NCBI RefSeq assembly: GCF_016462415.1
Contig: NZ_JAEMTF010000015.1
Location: 10,151-67,389, forward strand
Origin: Williamsia sp.
Lineage (GTDB): Bacteria; Actinomycetota; Actinomycetes; Mycobacteriales; Mycobacteriaceae
Direction: 5' to 3'
DNA length: 57,239 nucleotides
Part shown: piece by piece, positions 35,172 to 44,122 of the stretch
Position numbering within the stretch: position 1 is the first letter of the stretch
How the letters are laid out: every line of letters starts with the position of its first letter
The notes under the pieces: model-generated
Told to the model about the DNA's origin: nothing
Seen by the model: only the letters and a program-made list of their open reading frames with translations
Database searches by the model: none
Position numbers and translations under genes: made by a program

Positions 35172-37031
35172 ATGGAGCGTGTGACCCGCAACGACGCACC
35201 CACGACGCCGACAACCGACGACTCGACCGACGGTTACCTGCCGATCGCCGACCACGGGGTCATCGGGGACCTCCGGACCGCCGCCCTGGTGGGTATCAAC
35301 GGCCGGATCGATTGGTTCTGCTGCCCTCGCTTCGATTCCCCCAGTGTGTTCGGCGCACTGCTCGACTCGGCCGAGGGCGGATCGTGGGACATCTCGATGG
35401 TCGACGGTCTGGTGACGACGAGACAGTTCTATCTGCCCGACTCCAACGTGCTCGTCACGCGTTTCATGAGCGAGGACGGTGTCGCCGAGGTCCAGGACCT
35501 GATGCCGCTGACCAAGCCCAAGGATCCCGATCACCGCACGCGCATCGTGCGCCGTATCGAATGCGTTCGGGGGCACGTGCGGATGAGCATGAGGCTCGAT
35601 CCGCGATTCGACTACGGACGCGGCGAACGCACCGTCGAACTCGACGACGACAACCATGCAACCTTGGCCGGCGGTGACCTGACGCTGCACCTCGCCTCGG
35701 ATGCGACGCTGACCCGGGCCGACGACGGATCGATCGGGGCCGAGATCGAACTGCGTGTGGGCGAGGCCACCACGTTCACGCTCGGCGTCGACGAGATCCC
35801 TGCCGAGGAGGTCGACTCAGAGGCGTCGGAACTGGTGGTCCACGCGACGGTCCGCTTCTGGCAGGCGTGGCTTGCTCAGTCGAACTACACCGGTCGGTGG
35901 CGCGAGATGGTGCACCGCGCGGCGCTGGTGTTGAAGCTGATGACCCACGAACCCACCGGGGCGATCGTGGCCTCGATCACCACCGCGCTCCCCGAGGAGA
36001 TCGGCGGCGAGCGCAACTGGGACTACCGCTACGTCTGGATCCGCGACGCCGCGTTCTCCCTGTACGGGTTGCTGCGCCTCGGTTTCAACGACGAGGCCGC
36101 GGCGTTCATGGGGTGGCTCACCCGTCGATTCAGCGACGGCGGCGACGACAACGGTCGACCGCTTCGGTTGATGTACACGATCGACGGTGAGACCCCGCCC
36201 GACGAGAAGCCCCTCGAGCACTGGGAGGGGTACCGCGGGTCGACGCCGGTCAACGTCGGCAACGGCGCCACGAACCAGCTGCAGCTCGACATCTACGGCG
36301 AGCTCATCGACTCGGTGTACCTGTTCAACAAGTACGGCCCCGGTATCTCGTACAACTCGTGGAATCAGTTGTGTGAGGTGATGTCCTGGCTGGTCGACAA
36401 CTGGGACCAGTCCGATGAGAGCATCTGGGAGGTGCGTTCGGAGTCGCAGAACTTCGTCTACTCCCGCCTGATGTGCTGGGTCGCGTTCGAGCGCATGATC
36501 CGTATGAGCAGGCAGCGCGGACTGCCCGGCGACGTCGGCACGTGGATGACGACGCGCGACGAGATCTTCACCCAGATCATGGAGAAGGGCTGGAACGACA
36601 AGCGCGAGGCGTTCACCCAGACCTTCGAATCCGATCACCTCGATGCCTCGCTGCTCCTGATCCCGGCCGTGAAGCTGCTCTCCCCCACCGATCCGCGGTT
36701 TCTCTCGACCCTCGCGGCCATCGAGGGTCAGTTGGTCAGCGACTCACTGGTGTTCCGGTACGACTCGAGCGACCACGACGACGGCCTCAGCGGCACCGAG
36801 GGCACGTTCTCGCTGTGCTCGTTCTGGTACGTGGAGGCGTTGACGCGGGTCGGGCGACGAGCCGACGCGCGGCTGGCGCTGGAGAAGATGTTCACCCATG
36901 CCAACCATCTCGGTCTGTACGCCGAGCAGGTCGGTCTGACCGGTGAGCAACTCGGCAACTTCCCGCAGGCGTTCACCCACCTGGCGCTGATCAGTGCCGC
37001 GTTCAACCTGGATCGCGAACTCGGCGCCTGA
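35172..37031 (+). CDS. glycoside hydrolase family 15 protein, mycobacterial trehalase-like
   Basis: A 619-residue protein. An N-terminal domain (about 15-240, L-P-I-A-D-H-G-V-I-G-D, I-D-W-F-C-C-P-R) precedes the (alpha/alpha)6 catalytic barrel. The signature R-N-W-D-Y-R-Y-V-W-I-R-D-A lies near 281-293. Acidic residues in Y-G-E-L-I-D near 375 and G-T-E-G-T-F near 541 are candidate general acid and base. Mycobacterial members (Rv2402 group) hydrolyse trehalose; glucoamylase-like activity is the alternative. No signal peptide, so it acts in the cytosol, where it could recycle trehalose. Starts at 35172 (ATG) or 35181 (GTG). Confidence 0.9.
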   Translation: MERVTRNDAPTTPTTDDSTDGYLPIADHGVIGDLRTAALVGINGRIDWFCCPRFDSPSVFGALLDSAEGGSWDISMVDGLVTTRQFYLPDSNVLVTRFMSEDGVAEVQDLMPLTKPKDPDHRTRIVRRIECVRGHVRMSMRLDPRFDYGRGERTVELDDDNHATLAGGDLTLHLASDATLTRADDGSIGAEIELRVGEATTFTLGVDEIPAEEVDSEASELVVHATVRFWQAWLAQSNYTGRWREMVHRAALVLKLMTHEPTGAIVASITTALPEEIGGERNWDYRYVWIRDAAFSLYGLLRLGFNDEAAAFMGWLTRRFSDGGDDNGRPLRLMYTIDGETPPDEKPLEHWEGYRGSTPVNVGNGATNQLQLDIYGELIDSVYLFNKYGPGISYNSWNQLCEVMSWLVDNWDQSDESIWEVRSESQNFVYSRLMCWVAFERMIRMSRQRGLPGDVGTWMTTRDEIFTQIMEKGWNDKREAFTQTFESDHLDASLLLIPAVKLLSPTDPRFLSTLAAIEGQLVSDSLVFRYDSSDHDDGLSGTEGTFSLCSFWYVEALTRVGRRADARLALEKMFTHANHLGLYAEQVGLTGEQLGNFPQAFTHLALISAAFNLDRELGA

Positions 37032-37037
37032 CCGGGA

Positions 37038-37955
37038 TCAGCTGTTCTGCTCGACGATGAACCGGTTGACGCGTTCGGCGATCTCGTCGGGACGTTCGCC
37101 GTTGATCGCGTGCGTCGCACCCTTCCAGAGCTCCACCTGCGATCCGGGGATGGCCTCTGCCGCTGCAACCGCACGGGCCGGGTCGTGGACGATGCTCGCC
37201 CCGGCGATGATCGCGAGAACGGGAAGCGGGATCGTCGCCAGGTCGCCGGCGGACGGGCGCACCGGTTGCGGAACGGATTGCGCGAAGTCGCGCATCCCCG
37301 ATGCGATGAGTCGACCCTCCGGAATCTCGTCGGACACCATCGCGCCTCCCGCGGTCATGCCGAGTAGCTTGTGTCGCAACCTCTGTGGGAGTCCCGGGAG
37401 GATCGAGCCCATCGACACCGCGATCATCTTCGCGGTCAACGGCGCGAAGGTGTTGGCGGGGTCGAGCAGGATGATCGATGCGAGGCGACCGGGTCTGCGG
37501 ATCGCGCACTGTGCGGTCAGCCAACCGCCGATGCTGACACCCATCAGGTGCACGCGATCAGACGTCAGTTCGGCGAGGGTCTCGTCGACCCACGCAACCT
37601 GAGCGTCGGTGTCGGTCAGCGGTACGGTCTGGGTGCTCGCACCCGGCTCGCCGATCGAGTCAATCGACCAGACGTCACGCGACGAGAGAAACGGTTCGAT
37701 GTTGGCCCGCCACAACGGTGTCGAGGACTGACGGCCGGCCAACAGCACGAGCGGTTCGCCGCCGCGTGTCCCCCATCGGTAGGCGCGCACACGGCCGAAC
37801 GACGTCGGTACTGCGACAACGTCATCCGGCCGGGGCAGCAGCGACATCCCGTCACGGTATGCGGCGGCGTACCGGTCGAAACCGGCGGCGCTGCGAAACG
37901 AACCGACGCCGCGCCTGCGCCCGATGTTCGGATCGAGGAAGTACGGGGTGCTCAT
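37038..37955 (-). CDS. alpha/beta hydrolase
   Basis: The start is the ATG giving M-S-T-P-Y-F-L; 305 residues. P-L-V-L-L-A-G-R-Q near residue 70 lies at the oxyanion position, and G-V-S-I-G-G-W near 134 is the nucleophile elbow. L-A-I-I-A-G-A-S and G-A-T-H-A-I-N near 285 hold the likely acid and histidine. R-R-G-V-G-S-F and Y-A-A-A-Y near the start resemble actinobacterial proteins annotated only as alpha/beta hydrolases. Substrate unknown. It converges with the GH15 gene and is divergent from cyanase. Confidence 0.88.
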   Translation of the reverse strand: MSTPYFLDPNIGRRRGVGSFRSAAGFDRYAAAYRDGMSLLPRPDDVVAVPTSFGRVRAYRWGTRGGEPLVLLAGRQSSTPLWRANIEPFLSSRDVWSIDSIGEPGASTQTVPLTDTDAQVAWVDETLAELTSDRVHLMGVSIGGWLTAQCAIRRPGRLASIILLDPANTFAPLTAKMIAVSMGSILPGLPQRLRHKLLGMTAGGAMVSDEIPEGRLIASGMRDFAQSVPQPVRPSAGDLATIPLPVLAIIAGASIVHDPARAVAAAEAIPGSQVELWKGATHAINGERPDEIAERVNRFIVEQNS

Positions 37956-38043
37956 GTCATGAGCGTAGCTACGCAGTTCGTCCGGCGGGTGAGGTCGTCG
38001 TCGGGTAAGTGTGGTGGGACACCACGACCGACCACACCGAGGG

Positions 38044-38502
38044 ATGGCGATGAACAGGAACGACCTCACCGAATTGATCGTCGAGCGACGGATCAGCAGC
38101 GGACTGACCTGGCAGCAACTCGCCGACGCGATCGACCGACCGGTGGTGTGGACGACCGCGGCCCTGCTGGGGCAGCACCCGATCCCACGCCCGGAGGCGG
38201 AGATCCTCGTCGAGAAGCTGGGTCTCGACGTCGGCGTCATCCCGCTTCTCGGCACGGTCCCGGTGCGTGGCACCGACCGCGACGTCGCGATGTCCGACCC
38301 GACCATCTACCGCCTCTACGAGGCGCTGGCGGTCTACGGTCCGGCGCTCAAGGAACTGATCCACGAGAACTTCGGCGACGGCATCATGAGCGCCATCAAC
38401 TTCAGCATCGACATCGACAAGAAGACGCACCCGACCGGGGACCGTGTCGTCATCACACTCGACGGCAAGTTCCTGTCCTACGACTGGGTCAGTGCCGACT
38501 GA
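38044..38502 (+). CDS. cynS: cyanase (cyanate hydratase)
   Basis: A 152-residue protein (ATG at 38050 would give 150). It has the N-terminal helical domain (L-T-W-Q-Q-L-A-D-A-I, G-Q-H-P-I-P) and the C-terminal catalytic domain with Y-R-L-Y-E-A-L (Arg and Glu) and S-A-I-N-F-S-I-D (Ser), matching the decamer active site. It converts cyanate and bicarbonate to ammonia and CO2. Family length is about 150-156, so it is complete. A carbonic anhydrase or cyanate transporter, often adjacent in other bacteria, is absent here. It may feed ammonia to nitrogen assimilation beside the nitrate reductase locus. Confidence 0.96.
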   Translation: MAMNRNDLTELIVERRISSGLTWQQLADAIDRPVVWTTAALLGQHPIPRPEAEILVEKLGLDVGVIPLLGTVPVRGTDRDVAMSDPTIYRLYEALAVYGPALKELIHENFGDGIMSAINFSIDIDKKTHPTGDRVVITLDGKFLSYDWVSAD

Positions 38503-38521
38503 CCCGGTCGCACAGCACGGT

Positions 38522-39940
38522 TCAGGACGAGGTGGTGAACCACCCGACCGGTGCGGCGAGATCGTCGGCCGACCCGGGGCCCATGGAGCCCGCCTCATAC
38601 GGCTGGATGGCCGGAGGGTTGTCGAGCAACGGCGCCGCGACCTCCCACACGTGCGCGAGACCGTCGGGCCGGGTGAACAACGATCGATCGCCGTCGAGGA
38701 CGTCGTAGAGCAACCGTGAATACGGCGAGAGTCCACCACCGTCGGACGTCGCGACGGTCTCGAGCGGCAGTTCGAGGTGGCCGACGGTGAGGTCCTCGCC
38801 GGGGCCGGGCTTCTTCACCGTCAACGTCACGTCGATCGCACCGTCGCCGGAGAGGTCGAACGTCAGGGCGGCACCGTTGGCGGGCAGATGCTTGATGGGG
38901 CCGTCGTCGGGTCGACGGAACACCAACGTCACCCGCTGCGCCGAGGCTCCGAGCATCTTGCCGGTGCGCATCACGAACGGCACGTCGCGCCAACGATCGG
39001 TGTCCACCCACATGCGGGCCGCGACGTAGGTGTCGGTGGTGGAATCGTCTGCGATGCCCTCGGTCTCGCGGAATCCCCGGTACTGACCGAGTACGACCTC
39101 GCTGGTGTCGATGGGCCGGAAGGCAGCGATGACCGATTCGCGGGCACTCTGCAGATCGTCGGCGCTCAGGCTGATCGGCGGTTCCATGGCGACCTCGGCC
39201 GCGACCTGGAACAGGTGGGTGACGAGCATGTCGAGGACGGCGCCGGTGGCGTCGTAGAACTCGGCGCGATCGTCGATGTCGAGGGTCTCGGGCACGTCGA
39301 TCTGGACCTGCTCGACGTGCTCGCGGTTCCACAACCCGGCGAACATCCCGTTGGCGAAACGCAGGATGTGCAGGTTCTGGGTGCTCTCCTTGCCGAGGAA
39401 ATGGTCGATCCGATAGACCTGCTGCTCGTCGAACACCTCGTGGACCGCGGCGTCGAGTTGCTCGAACGCCTTCTGCGATGTGCCGAAGGGCTTCTCGTAC
39501 ACCACACGTGATCCCTCGGCGAGGCCGTGCTCGCCCAGTGCCGTGGTGTAGTCGGTGAAGGTCGCGGGCGGCAGCGCGATGTAGTGCACGAGCTGGACGT
39601 CGTCGCCGTCGAAGTCGTCGTCGTTGCGCACCTCGTCGATGACGTCGGGCAGCGCGCCCGGGTCGTCGGCGGTGAACCCGCCTCCGGCGAACCGGAGGTT
39701 CTCGGCGAATGTCTTCCAGGTGTCGTTGTCGGTACCGGGCCCGAATTCGCCGAGAGCGTCCTTGACGTGATCGCGGAACTCGTCGTCGGTCCGTTGTCCC
39801 CGACCGTTGCCGATCAGCCGCCAGCGTGCGGGGAGGAGGTCGCGTTGTGCGAGTTCGAAGAACGCGGGCAAGACCATTCGCTTCGCGAGGTCTCCGGTCG
39901 AACCGAACAGAACGAAGACCGTGGGGGTGTCGTCAGCCAT
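38522..39940 (-). CDS. zwf: glucose-6-phosphate dehydrogenase
   Basis: A 472-residue enzyme. The NADP-binding motif G-S-T-G-D-L-A-K-R is at residues 13-21, Y-E-K-P-F-G near 150 and the active-site R-I-D-H-F-L-G-K-E near 176. It oxidises glucose 6-phosphate to 6-phosphogluconolactone, supplying NADPH. It is the last gene of a reverse-strand run and is 45 bases after the deazaflavin-type protein. The usual partners opcA, pgl, tal and tkt are not beside it, suggesting a second zwf paralogue or F420-linked relative; the N-terminal G-S-T-G motif indicates NADP use, not F420. Confidence 0.93.
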   Translation of the reverse strand: MADDTPTVFVLFGSTGDLAKRMVLPAFFELAQRDLLPARWRLIGNGRGQRTDDEFRDHVKDALGEFGPGTDNDTWKTFAENLRFAGGGFTADDPGALPDVIDEVRNDDDFDGDDVQLVHYIALPPATFTDYTTALGEHGLAEGSRVVYEKPFGTSQKAFEQLDAAVHEVFDEQQVYRIDHFLGKESTQNLHILRFANGMFAGLWNREHVEQVQIDVPETLDIDDRAEFYDATGAVLDMLVTHLFQVAAEVAMEPPISLSADDLQSARESVIAAFRPIDTSEVVLGQYRGFRETEGIADDSTTDTYVAARMWVDTDRWRDVPFVMRTGKMLGASAQRVTLVFRRPDDGPIKHLPANGAALTFDLSGDGAIDVTLTVKKPGPGEDLTVGHLELPLETVATSDGGGLSPYSRLLYDVLDGDRSLFTRPDGLAHVWEVAAPLLDNPPAIQPYEAGSMGPGSADDLAAPVGWFTTSS

Positions 39941-39985
39941 GACACCACTATGCCTGCCGCGCGGTGGAGCCGGCGCGGCGAGCCG

Positions 39986-40453
39986 TCAGCGACGCGTCAG
40001 CACGAAGACCGGGATCTCGCGATCGGTGCGCTTCTCGTAGAGCGTGAAGTTGGGCCAGGTGCCGACCATCACTTCCCACAGCCGCGCGCGTTCGGCCCCC
40101 GCGACCTCCCGCCACGCGACCGACACGGTCTCGCGGTCGACGATGATCGCCGCCTGGTCGGTCGCCCGCAGGTTGAGCACCCATACGGGCATCTTCTGGG
40201 CTCCGAAATACGAGCCTGCGATCAGCCATCCGCCCTCGTGCGGTACACACAGCAGCGGAGTCGACCGGATGGCGCCACTCTTGCGGCCCGGCACACGCAG
40301 CATCAGGTTGGGCAGACCGGCGATGTCGAGGACGCTGACGCGGCCGGAGGTGACCCGCTGCAGGCGGCTGTCCCACTTCTCGATCTGAGGCAGCGCTTTC
40401 GGCATCCACGAGATGGCGCCGATCTTCACGGCGAGCGGTGTGAGCAGTCCCAT
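39986..40453 (-). CDS. deazaflavin (F420)-type nitroreductase family protein
   Basis: A 155-residue split-barrel protein of the Ddn/DUF385 family. R-V-P-G-R-K-S-G-A-I-R-S-T-P-L near residue 54 and V-W-V-L-N-L-R-A near 90 are the conserved cofactor-binding signatures, followed by W-P-N-F-T-L-Y-E-K-R-T-D-R-E-I-P-V-F. Mycobacterial members use reduced F420 to reduce quinones or nitro compounds, often at the membrane. The N-terminal hydrophobic stretch M-G-L-L-T-P-L-A-V-K may anchor it. It lies 13 bases after the alpha/beta hydrolase and 45 before zwf. Confidence 0.9.
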   Translation of the reverse strand: MGLLTPLAVKIGAISWMPKALPQIEKWDSRLQRVTSGRVSVLDIAGLPNLMLRVPGRKSGAIRSTPLLCVPHEGGWLIAGSYFGAQKMPVWVLNLRATDQAAIIVDRETVSVAWREVAGAERARLWEVMVGTWPNFTLYEKRTDREIPVFVLTRR

Positions 40454-40466
40454 GTGTCGACGGTAG

Positions 40467-41333
40467 TCAGCGGCGATCGCCGCTGCGCAACGACCCCGGT
40501 GCCTCGGTCATGAACTCGCCGAGGAGACGCGCCACGGTCTCGGGCGCCTCGACCTGTGGGAAGTGCCCGACACCGGGGAGGACCTCGAGGCGACTGTCCG
40601 GCATGGCCTCATGCGCGGCGTACCCGTGTTCGACCGGGATGATCGCGTCGTCGTCCCCCCAGATCAACAGCGTGGGCAGACCGGTGTTCAGGTAGAGGCG
40701 ACTCAGGGCACTGACGGCCTGGCCGCGGTGATCGACCACGGACCGCAGGGTCCGGAGGAAGGCCTGCCGCGTCTCGCGGTCCCCGAGCGAGGCGTGGGCC
40801 TGCCACATCTCGTTGGCTCGCGGAGCGCGCAGACCCCGAGCGGTGAGCCAGGAATGCACGGCCGAACCCGCGGTGATGATCGGTTTCGAGGCGATGACAG
40901 GCATCAGCAGCTCCGCCCCGGGCGCGGCCAGCAACCGCAGGGTCCAGCTGACGTCCGGTCCGAGTCCGCCGCTGCCGATCAGCGAGAGGCGCTCGCAGTA
41001 CTCGGGGTGCTGGTAGGTGAACTGCATGGCCACGCCACCACCCAGGGACTGACCCACGACGGTCACACGGTCGATCTCGAGTTCGTCGAGCAGATCGCGC
41101 AGCCAGGCGGCGAACGACCCCAGCGAGTAGTCACCGCGCGGCTTGCCCGACTCGCCGTGGCCGGGCAGATCGGGTGCGATCACCCGGTATCGGGTGGCCA
41201 GCGACGGCATCACCCCGCGCCAGGTGGTCGAGTTGCCCGCCATGCCGTGGATCAGCAGGATCGCGTCGCCGGTGCCGGCGTCGCGGTAGGCGACCCGCTC
41301 ACCGTGGATGCGGGTGTGGGTGATGCCGGTCAT
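40467..41333 (-). CDS. alpha/beta hydrolase
   Basis: The start is the ATG giving M-T-G-I-T-H-T-R, overlapping the MMPL stop by four bases (ATGA); 288 residues. A-I-L-L-I-H-G-M-A-G-N is the oxyanion HG motif, V-G-Q-S-L-G-G-G the nucleophile elbow near residue 100, I-W-G-D-D-D-A near 228 the acid region and G-V-G-H-F-P-Q near 260 the catalytic His. It is a typical soluble lipase/esterase-like fold. Coupling to an MMPL transporter suggests action on the transported lipid, an inference only. Confidence 0.9.
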   Translation of the reverse strand: MTGITHTRIHGERVAYRDAGTGDAILLIHGMAGNSTTWRGVMPSLATRYRVIAPDLPGHGESGKPRGDYSLGSFAAWLRDLLDELEIDRVTVVGQSLGGGVAMQFTYQHPEYCERLSLIGSGGLGPDVSWTLRLLAAPGAELLMPVIASKPIITAGSAVHSWLTARGLRAPRANEMWQAHASLGDRETRQAFLRTLRSVVDHRGQAVSALSRLYLNTGLPTLLIWGDDDAIIPVEHGYAAHEAMPDSRLEVLPGVGHFPQVEAPETVARLLGEFMTEAPGSLRSGDRR

Positions 41334-43408
41334 GGGGTTCCGCCTTCCTGTGGGGCCGACGGCCGCAGCCGGCGGGGCAACCACCAGTTGATCGGTCCGA
41401 GGGCCGCCACCAACGCCGGCGCGAGGACGCCCCGCACGATCGTGGCGTCGATGATGATCCCGAGGGCCAACGCCGTCGCCAAAATCTTGACGTCGGTGGC
41501 GGGCACACGGGACAGCGAGATGAACGCGAGGAACAGGACCAGGGCGGCACAGGTGACCAATCGACCCGTGCGGGCCACCCCGACCACGGTCGCCTCGTCG
41601 GTGTCGCCGGTGGTGTCGTACTCCTCCCGGATGCGACTGAGCAGGAACACCTCGTAGTCCATGGAGAGCCCGAAGAGGAAGGCGAACACGGCGATCGGGA
41701 TCCACACCGTGATGGCCCCGGAGGAGTCCTGGTCGAACAACAGCTGCGTGCCGACACCGTCCTGCCAGACCAACACCGTGATCCCGTAGGCGGCCGCCAG
41801 CGAGATCACATTGAGCAGCAACGCTTTCAGGGGTAGGACGATCGAGCGCAGCGCACGCACGAGCAGGGCGAACGTGACGATCACGATGATGAGGATGATC
41901 CACCACGCGTTGCCGTAGACGGCGTCGATGAAATCCGCGTTCTGTGCGGGGGCGCCTCCCACGTCGGCACCGGTCTTCTCGGCGGCGGTCCGGATCGCAG
42001 CCGCGGCGTCGGCCCCGGTCCCGCTGGATGCGTCGGCCGTCGTCCACGCATCGACAACCGACCGCCCGCCTGCCGTCCACGATCCCGGAGCGATCACAGC
42101 GGCGACCCCGTCGACCTCGGAGACCGCCGCGATGACCCTTTGGGGGTCGGTGGTGACGATCTCGACCGGCGCGGTCAGTCCCGCCCCGAGACCGGACTCC
42201 TCGACATGGGTGATGGCGGTACCGGCCGGGCCGCCGGTGGATGCGAGGGAGTCGTTGGTCGGCTGACCGAGTTGCAGGCCGACCAGTGGGGCCGCCATCG
42301 CGAGCAGGACGACGATCGCGGCCAGCGCCGACCACCACCGGTGCCGGACCACGATGACGCCGACCCGGTGCCAGAGGCGGCTGTCGGGTTCGGGCGATCG
42401 TCGATGCGGCCACGCCAGTCGCGGACCGACGGTCAGCAACAGTGCAGGCAGCAAGGTCAGCGCCGCGATCACACTGACCACCGGGATGAGCAGACCCGTG
42501 AAGCCGATGCTGCGTAGGAACGGGACCGGCAGCGCGATGAGCGCGGCGAGGCTGACCGCGACGGTGATGCCGGAGAACAGCACCGACCGCCCCGCGGTGA
42601 CCATGGCGCGGTGCACCGCCTCGGCGTTGTCGGCTCCGTGGCCGCGTTCCTCCCGCCATCGGGTCACCAGCAGCAACGCGTAGTCGATGGCCACGCCCAG
42701 CCCGATCAGGGCGAGCAGGTACTGCACGATGAACGACACGTCGGTGACCGCGGTGAGACCCCAGACGATGAGGAACGTCGTCAGGATCGACGCCGCGGCG
42801 ATGAGCAGCGGCATGATCGCGAGGAAGGATCCGAAGACCAGCGCGAGGACGACCAGGGCGCCGATGCCGCCGAAGAGGGTCTCGGCGAGGATGTCGACGC
42901 CTCCCCCGCCACCGCCGCTGGCCAGTTCGTCCTGGCCGGTCACCGCGACCGGCACGCCGGTGGACTCCTGCGCTTGCGCGGCAATCGCTTTCAGGGCGGG
43001 CAGGGCTGCGCCGTAGATCTCGGAACCGGGCAGCGGTCGTGGGTAGACCACCACCACCCCGACCGTCTTGTCCGTCGACAGCAGCGCCGGCTGGTCGGCG
43101 AACGACGCCACGCGCGCCCCGGGTGCCGCCTGCGCGGCGAGGCGACCGACCGTCTCGCCGGACGAGATCGGGACCGGTTGCTCGCGATCACCCACCACCA
43201 GCAGGATCGGCGGGTTGCCGCCACCGTTGCCGAACCGCTCGGTGATGTCGAGGTTCGACTCGTATCCGGGCTGCCCCGGCAGGCTGAAGTCGTAGCTCAG
43301 GGCCGAGGTGGCCTGCGGCGCGGCGTAACCGCCCACCACCGCCAGCAGCAGCCACGCGGCCAGCACCCACCGACGGTGTGCGATGACCAGGCGTGCGAGT
43401 CGCTCCAT
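41330..43408 (-). CDS. MMPL-family transporter
   Basis: A 692-residue RND-type membrane protein with 11-12 membrane segments. The first, H-R-R-W-V-L-A-A-W-L-L-L, is followed by a large external loop, then the cluster of helices with G-L-G-V-A-I-D-Y-A-L-L-L-V-T-R-W-R-E-E near residue 235, and a second set with F-G-L-S-M-D-Y-E-V-F-L-L-S-R-I-R-E-E near 600. These D-Y motifs form the proton relay of MMPL proteins. Such transporters export mycolic-acid-containing or other lipids. The size matches the short MmpL subgroup without large C-terminal tail. It is coupled to the hydrolase and follows an SRPBCC gene. Confidence 0.93.
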   Translation of the reverse strand: MERLARLVIAHRRWVLAAWLLLAVVGGYAAPQATSALSYDFSLPGQPGYESNLDITERFGNGGGNPPILLVVGDREQPVPISSGETVGRLAAQAAPGARVASFADQPALLSTDKTVGVVVVYPRPLPGSEIYGAALPALKAIAAQAQESTGVPVAVTGQDELASGGGGGGVDILAETLFGGIGALVVLALVFGSFLAIMPLLIAAASILTTFLIVWGLTAVTDVSFIVQYLLALIGLGVAIDYALLLVTRWREERGHGADNAEAVHRAMVTAGRSVLFSGITVAVSLAALIALPVPFLRSIGFTGLLIPVVSVIAALTLLPALLLTVGPRLAWPHRRSPEPDSRLWHRVGVIVVRHRWWSALAAIVVLLAMAAPLVGLQLGQPTNDSLASTGGPAGTAITHVEESGLGAGLTAPVEIVTTDPQRVIAAVSEVDGVAAVIAPGSWTAGGRSVVDAWTTADASSGTGADAAAAIRTAAEKTGADVGGAPAQNADFIDAVYGNAWWIILIIVIVTFALLVRALRSIVLPLKALLLNVISLAAAYGITVLVWQDGVGTQLLFDQDSSGAITVWIPIAVFAFLFGLSMDYEVFLLSRIREEYDTTGDTDEATVVGVARTGRLVTCAALVLFLAFISLSRVPATDVKILATALALGIIIDATIVRGVLAPALVAALGPINWWLPRRLRPSAPQEGGTP

Positions 43409-43433
43409 CGTGGGTTCCTTGCCGCGTCGCGGG

Positions 43434-43865
43434 TCAGGCGGTCAGCGCCGCCAGGTTGTCCACCGAGGACCGTACGTCGGACTCGATCACCCGGGCGACC
43501 AATCTGCCCACCGGACCGCTGAGCAGCCCGCCGCTGAGGTCGGCCGTCAGGTCGAAGGTGGACCCGCCCCCGTCGGGCGACACGGTCATCGCCAAGTCGA
43601 TCTTCACCCCGCCGCGGCCGGTGCCCTTGAGCCCGATCCGCTTGGGCTCGTCGTACTCGGTCACGGTCCAGTTGATCGTGTTGCGGAAGCCCTTCACCTT
43701 GATCAGCGACGAGGCCTTCGTGCCCTTCGTGATCGTCGTGGGGACATCGGACTTCCATCCGGCGAAGATGGTCAGCCATTCGTCGAACCGCTGTAGATCC
43801 GACGCCAACGCCCACGCGGCCGCGGGTTCGAGGTCGGAGCGGACGGTCACAGTCACACTTGCCAC
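43434..43865 (-). CDS. SRPBCC protein, Rv0910-like
   Basis: The start is the GTG giving V-A-S-V-T-V-T-V, with AGGAGG ahead; 143 residues. W-A-L-A-S-D-L-Q-R-F-D-E-W near residue 19, K-V-K-G-F-R-N-T-I-N-W-T-V near 55, and G-R-G-G-V-K-I near 83 resemble mycobacterial Rv0910, described as the toxin of the Rv0909/Rv0910 pair. No Rv0909-like antitoxin gene is adjacent; the neighbour is the MMPL gene, 25 bases away. A ligand-binding lipid-handling role is at least as likely as toxicity. Confidence 0.82.
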   Translation of the reverse strand: MASVTVTVRSDLEPAAAWALASDLQRFDEWLTIFAGWKSDVPTTITKGTKASSLIKVKGFRNTINWTVTEYDEPKRIGLKGTGRGGVKIDLAMTVSPDGGGSTFDLTADLSGGLLSGPVGRLVARVIESDVRSSVDNLAALTA

Positions 43866-44122
43866 CGGTTGATTCCTCCTGCTGCACGCCAGGTGCATGT
43901 CTGGGTTTCTGGTGTCGTGTGCACCGCATGTGCGACGTCGCCGGTGGGTACGGACCGGTCGCGCTGGGTTCCACAGTGCTTGACGTGACGGTACCGGTAG
44001 CGCTCGGTGCGCGCGGTATCGTGGCCCGACGCCGCTGTGAGGTGGTGACCCGGGTCACCCGGTCACCCGCGGCCCCGGCCACGCCGGTCCGGGGGGACAT
44101 CGACGGAAGGTAACCCGCACCC

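Noticed and set aside
41334-42659. N-terminal extension of the alpha/beta hydrolase frame through the MMPL gene
   Set aside because: The extension is Arg/Gly-rich shadow of the MMPL frame; the ATG at 41333 gives a normal-length hydrolase.
43859-44113. 84-codon plus-strand frame before the methyltransferase
   Set aside because: It overlaps the start of the SRPBCC gene, has no ribosome site and its sequence looks like translated intergenic DNA.
43866-44122. TTGACG at 43980-43985 as a -35 for the methyltransferase
   Set aside because: No -10-like hexamer lies at 16-18 bases; the nearest candidate is about 31 bases away.
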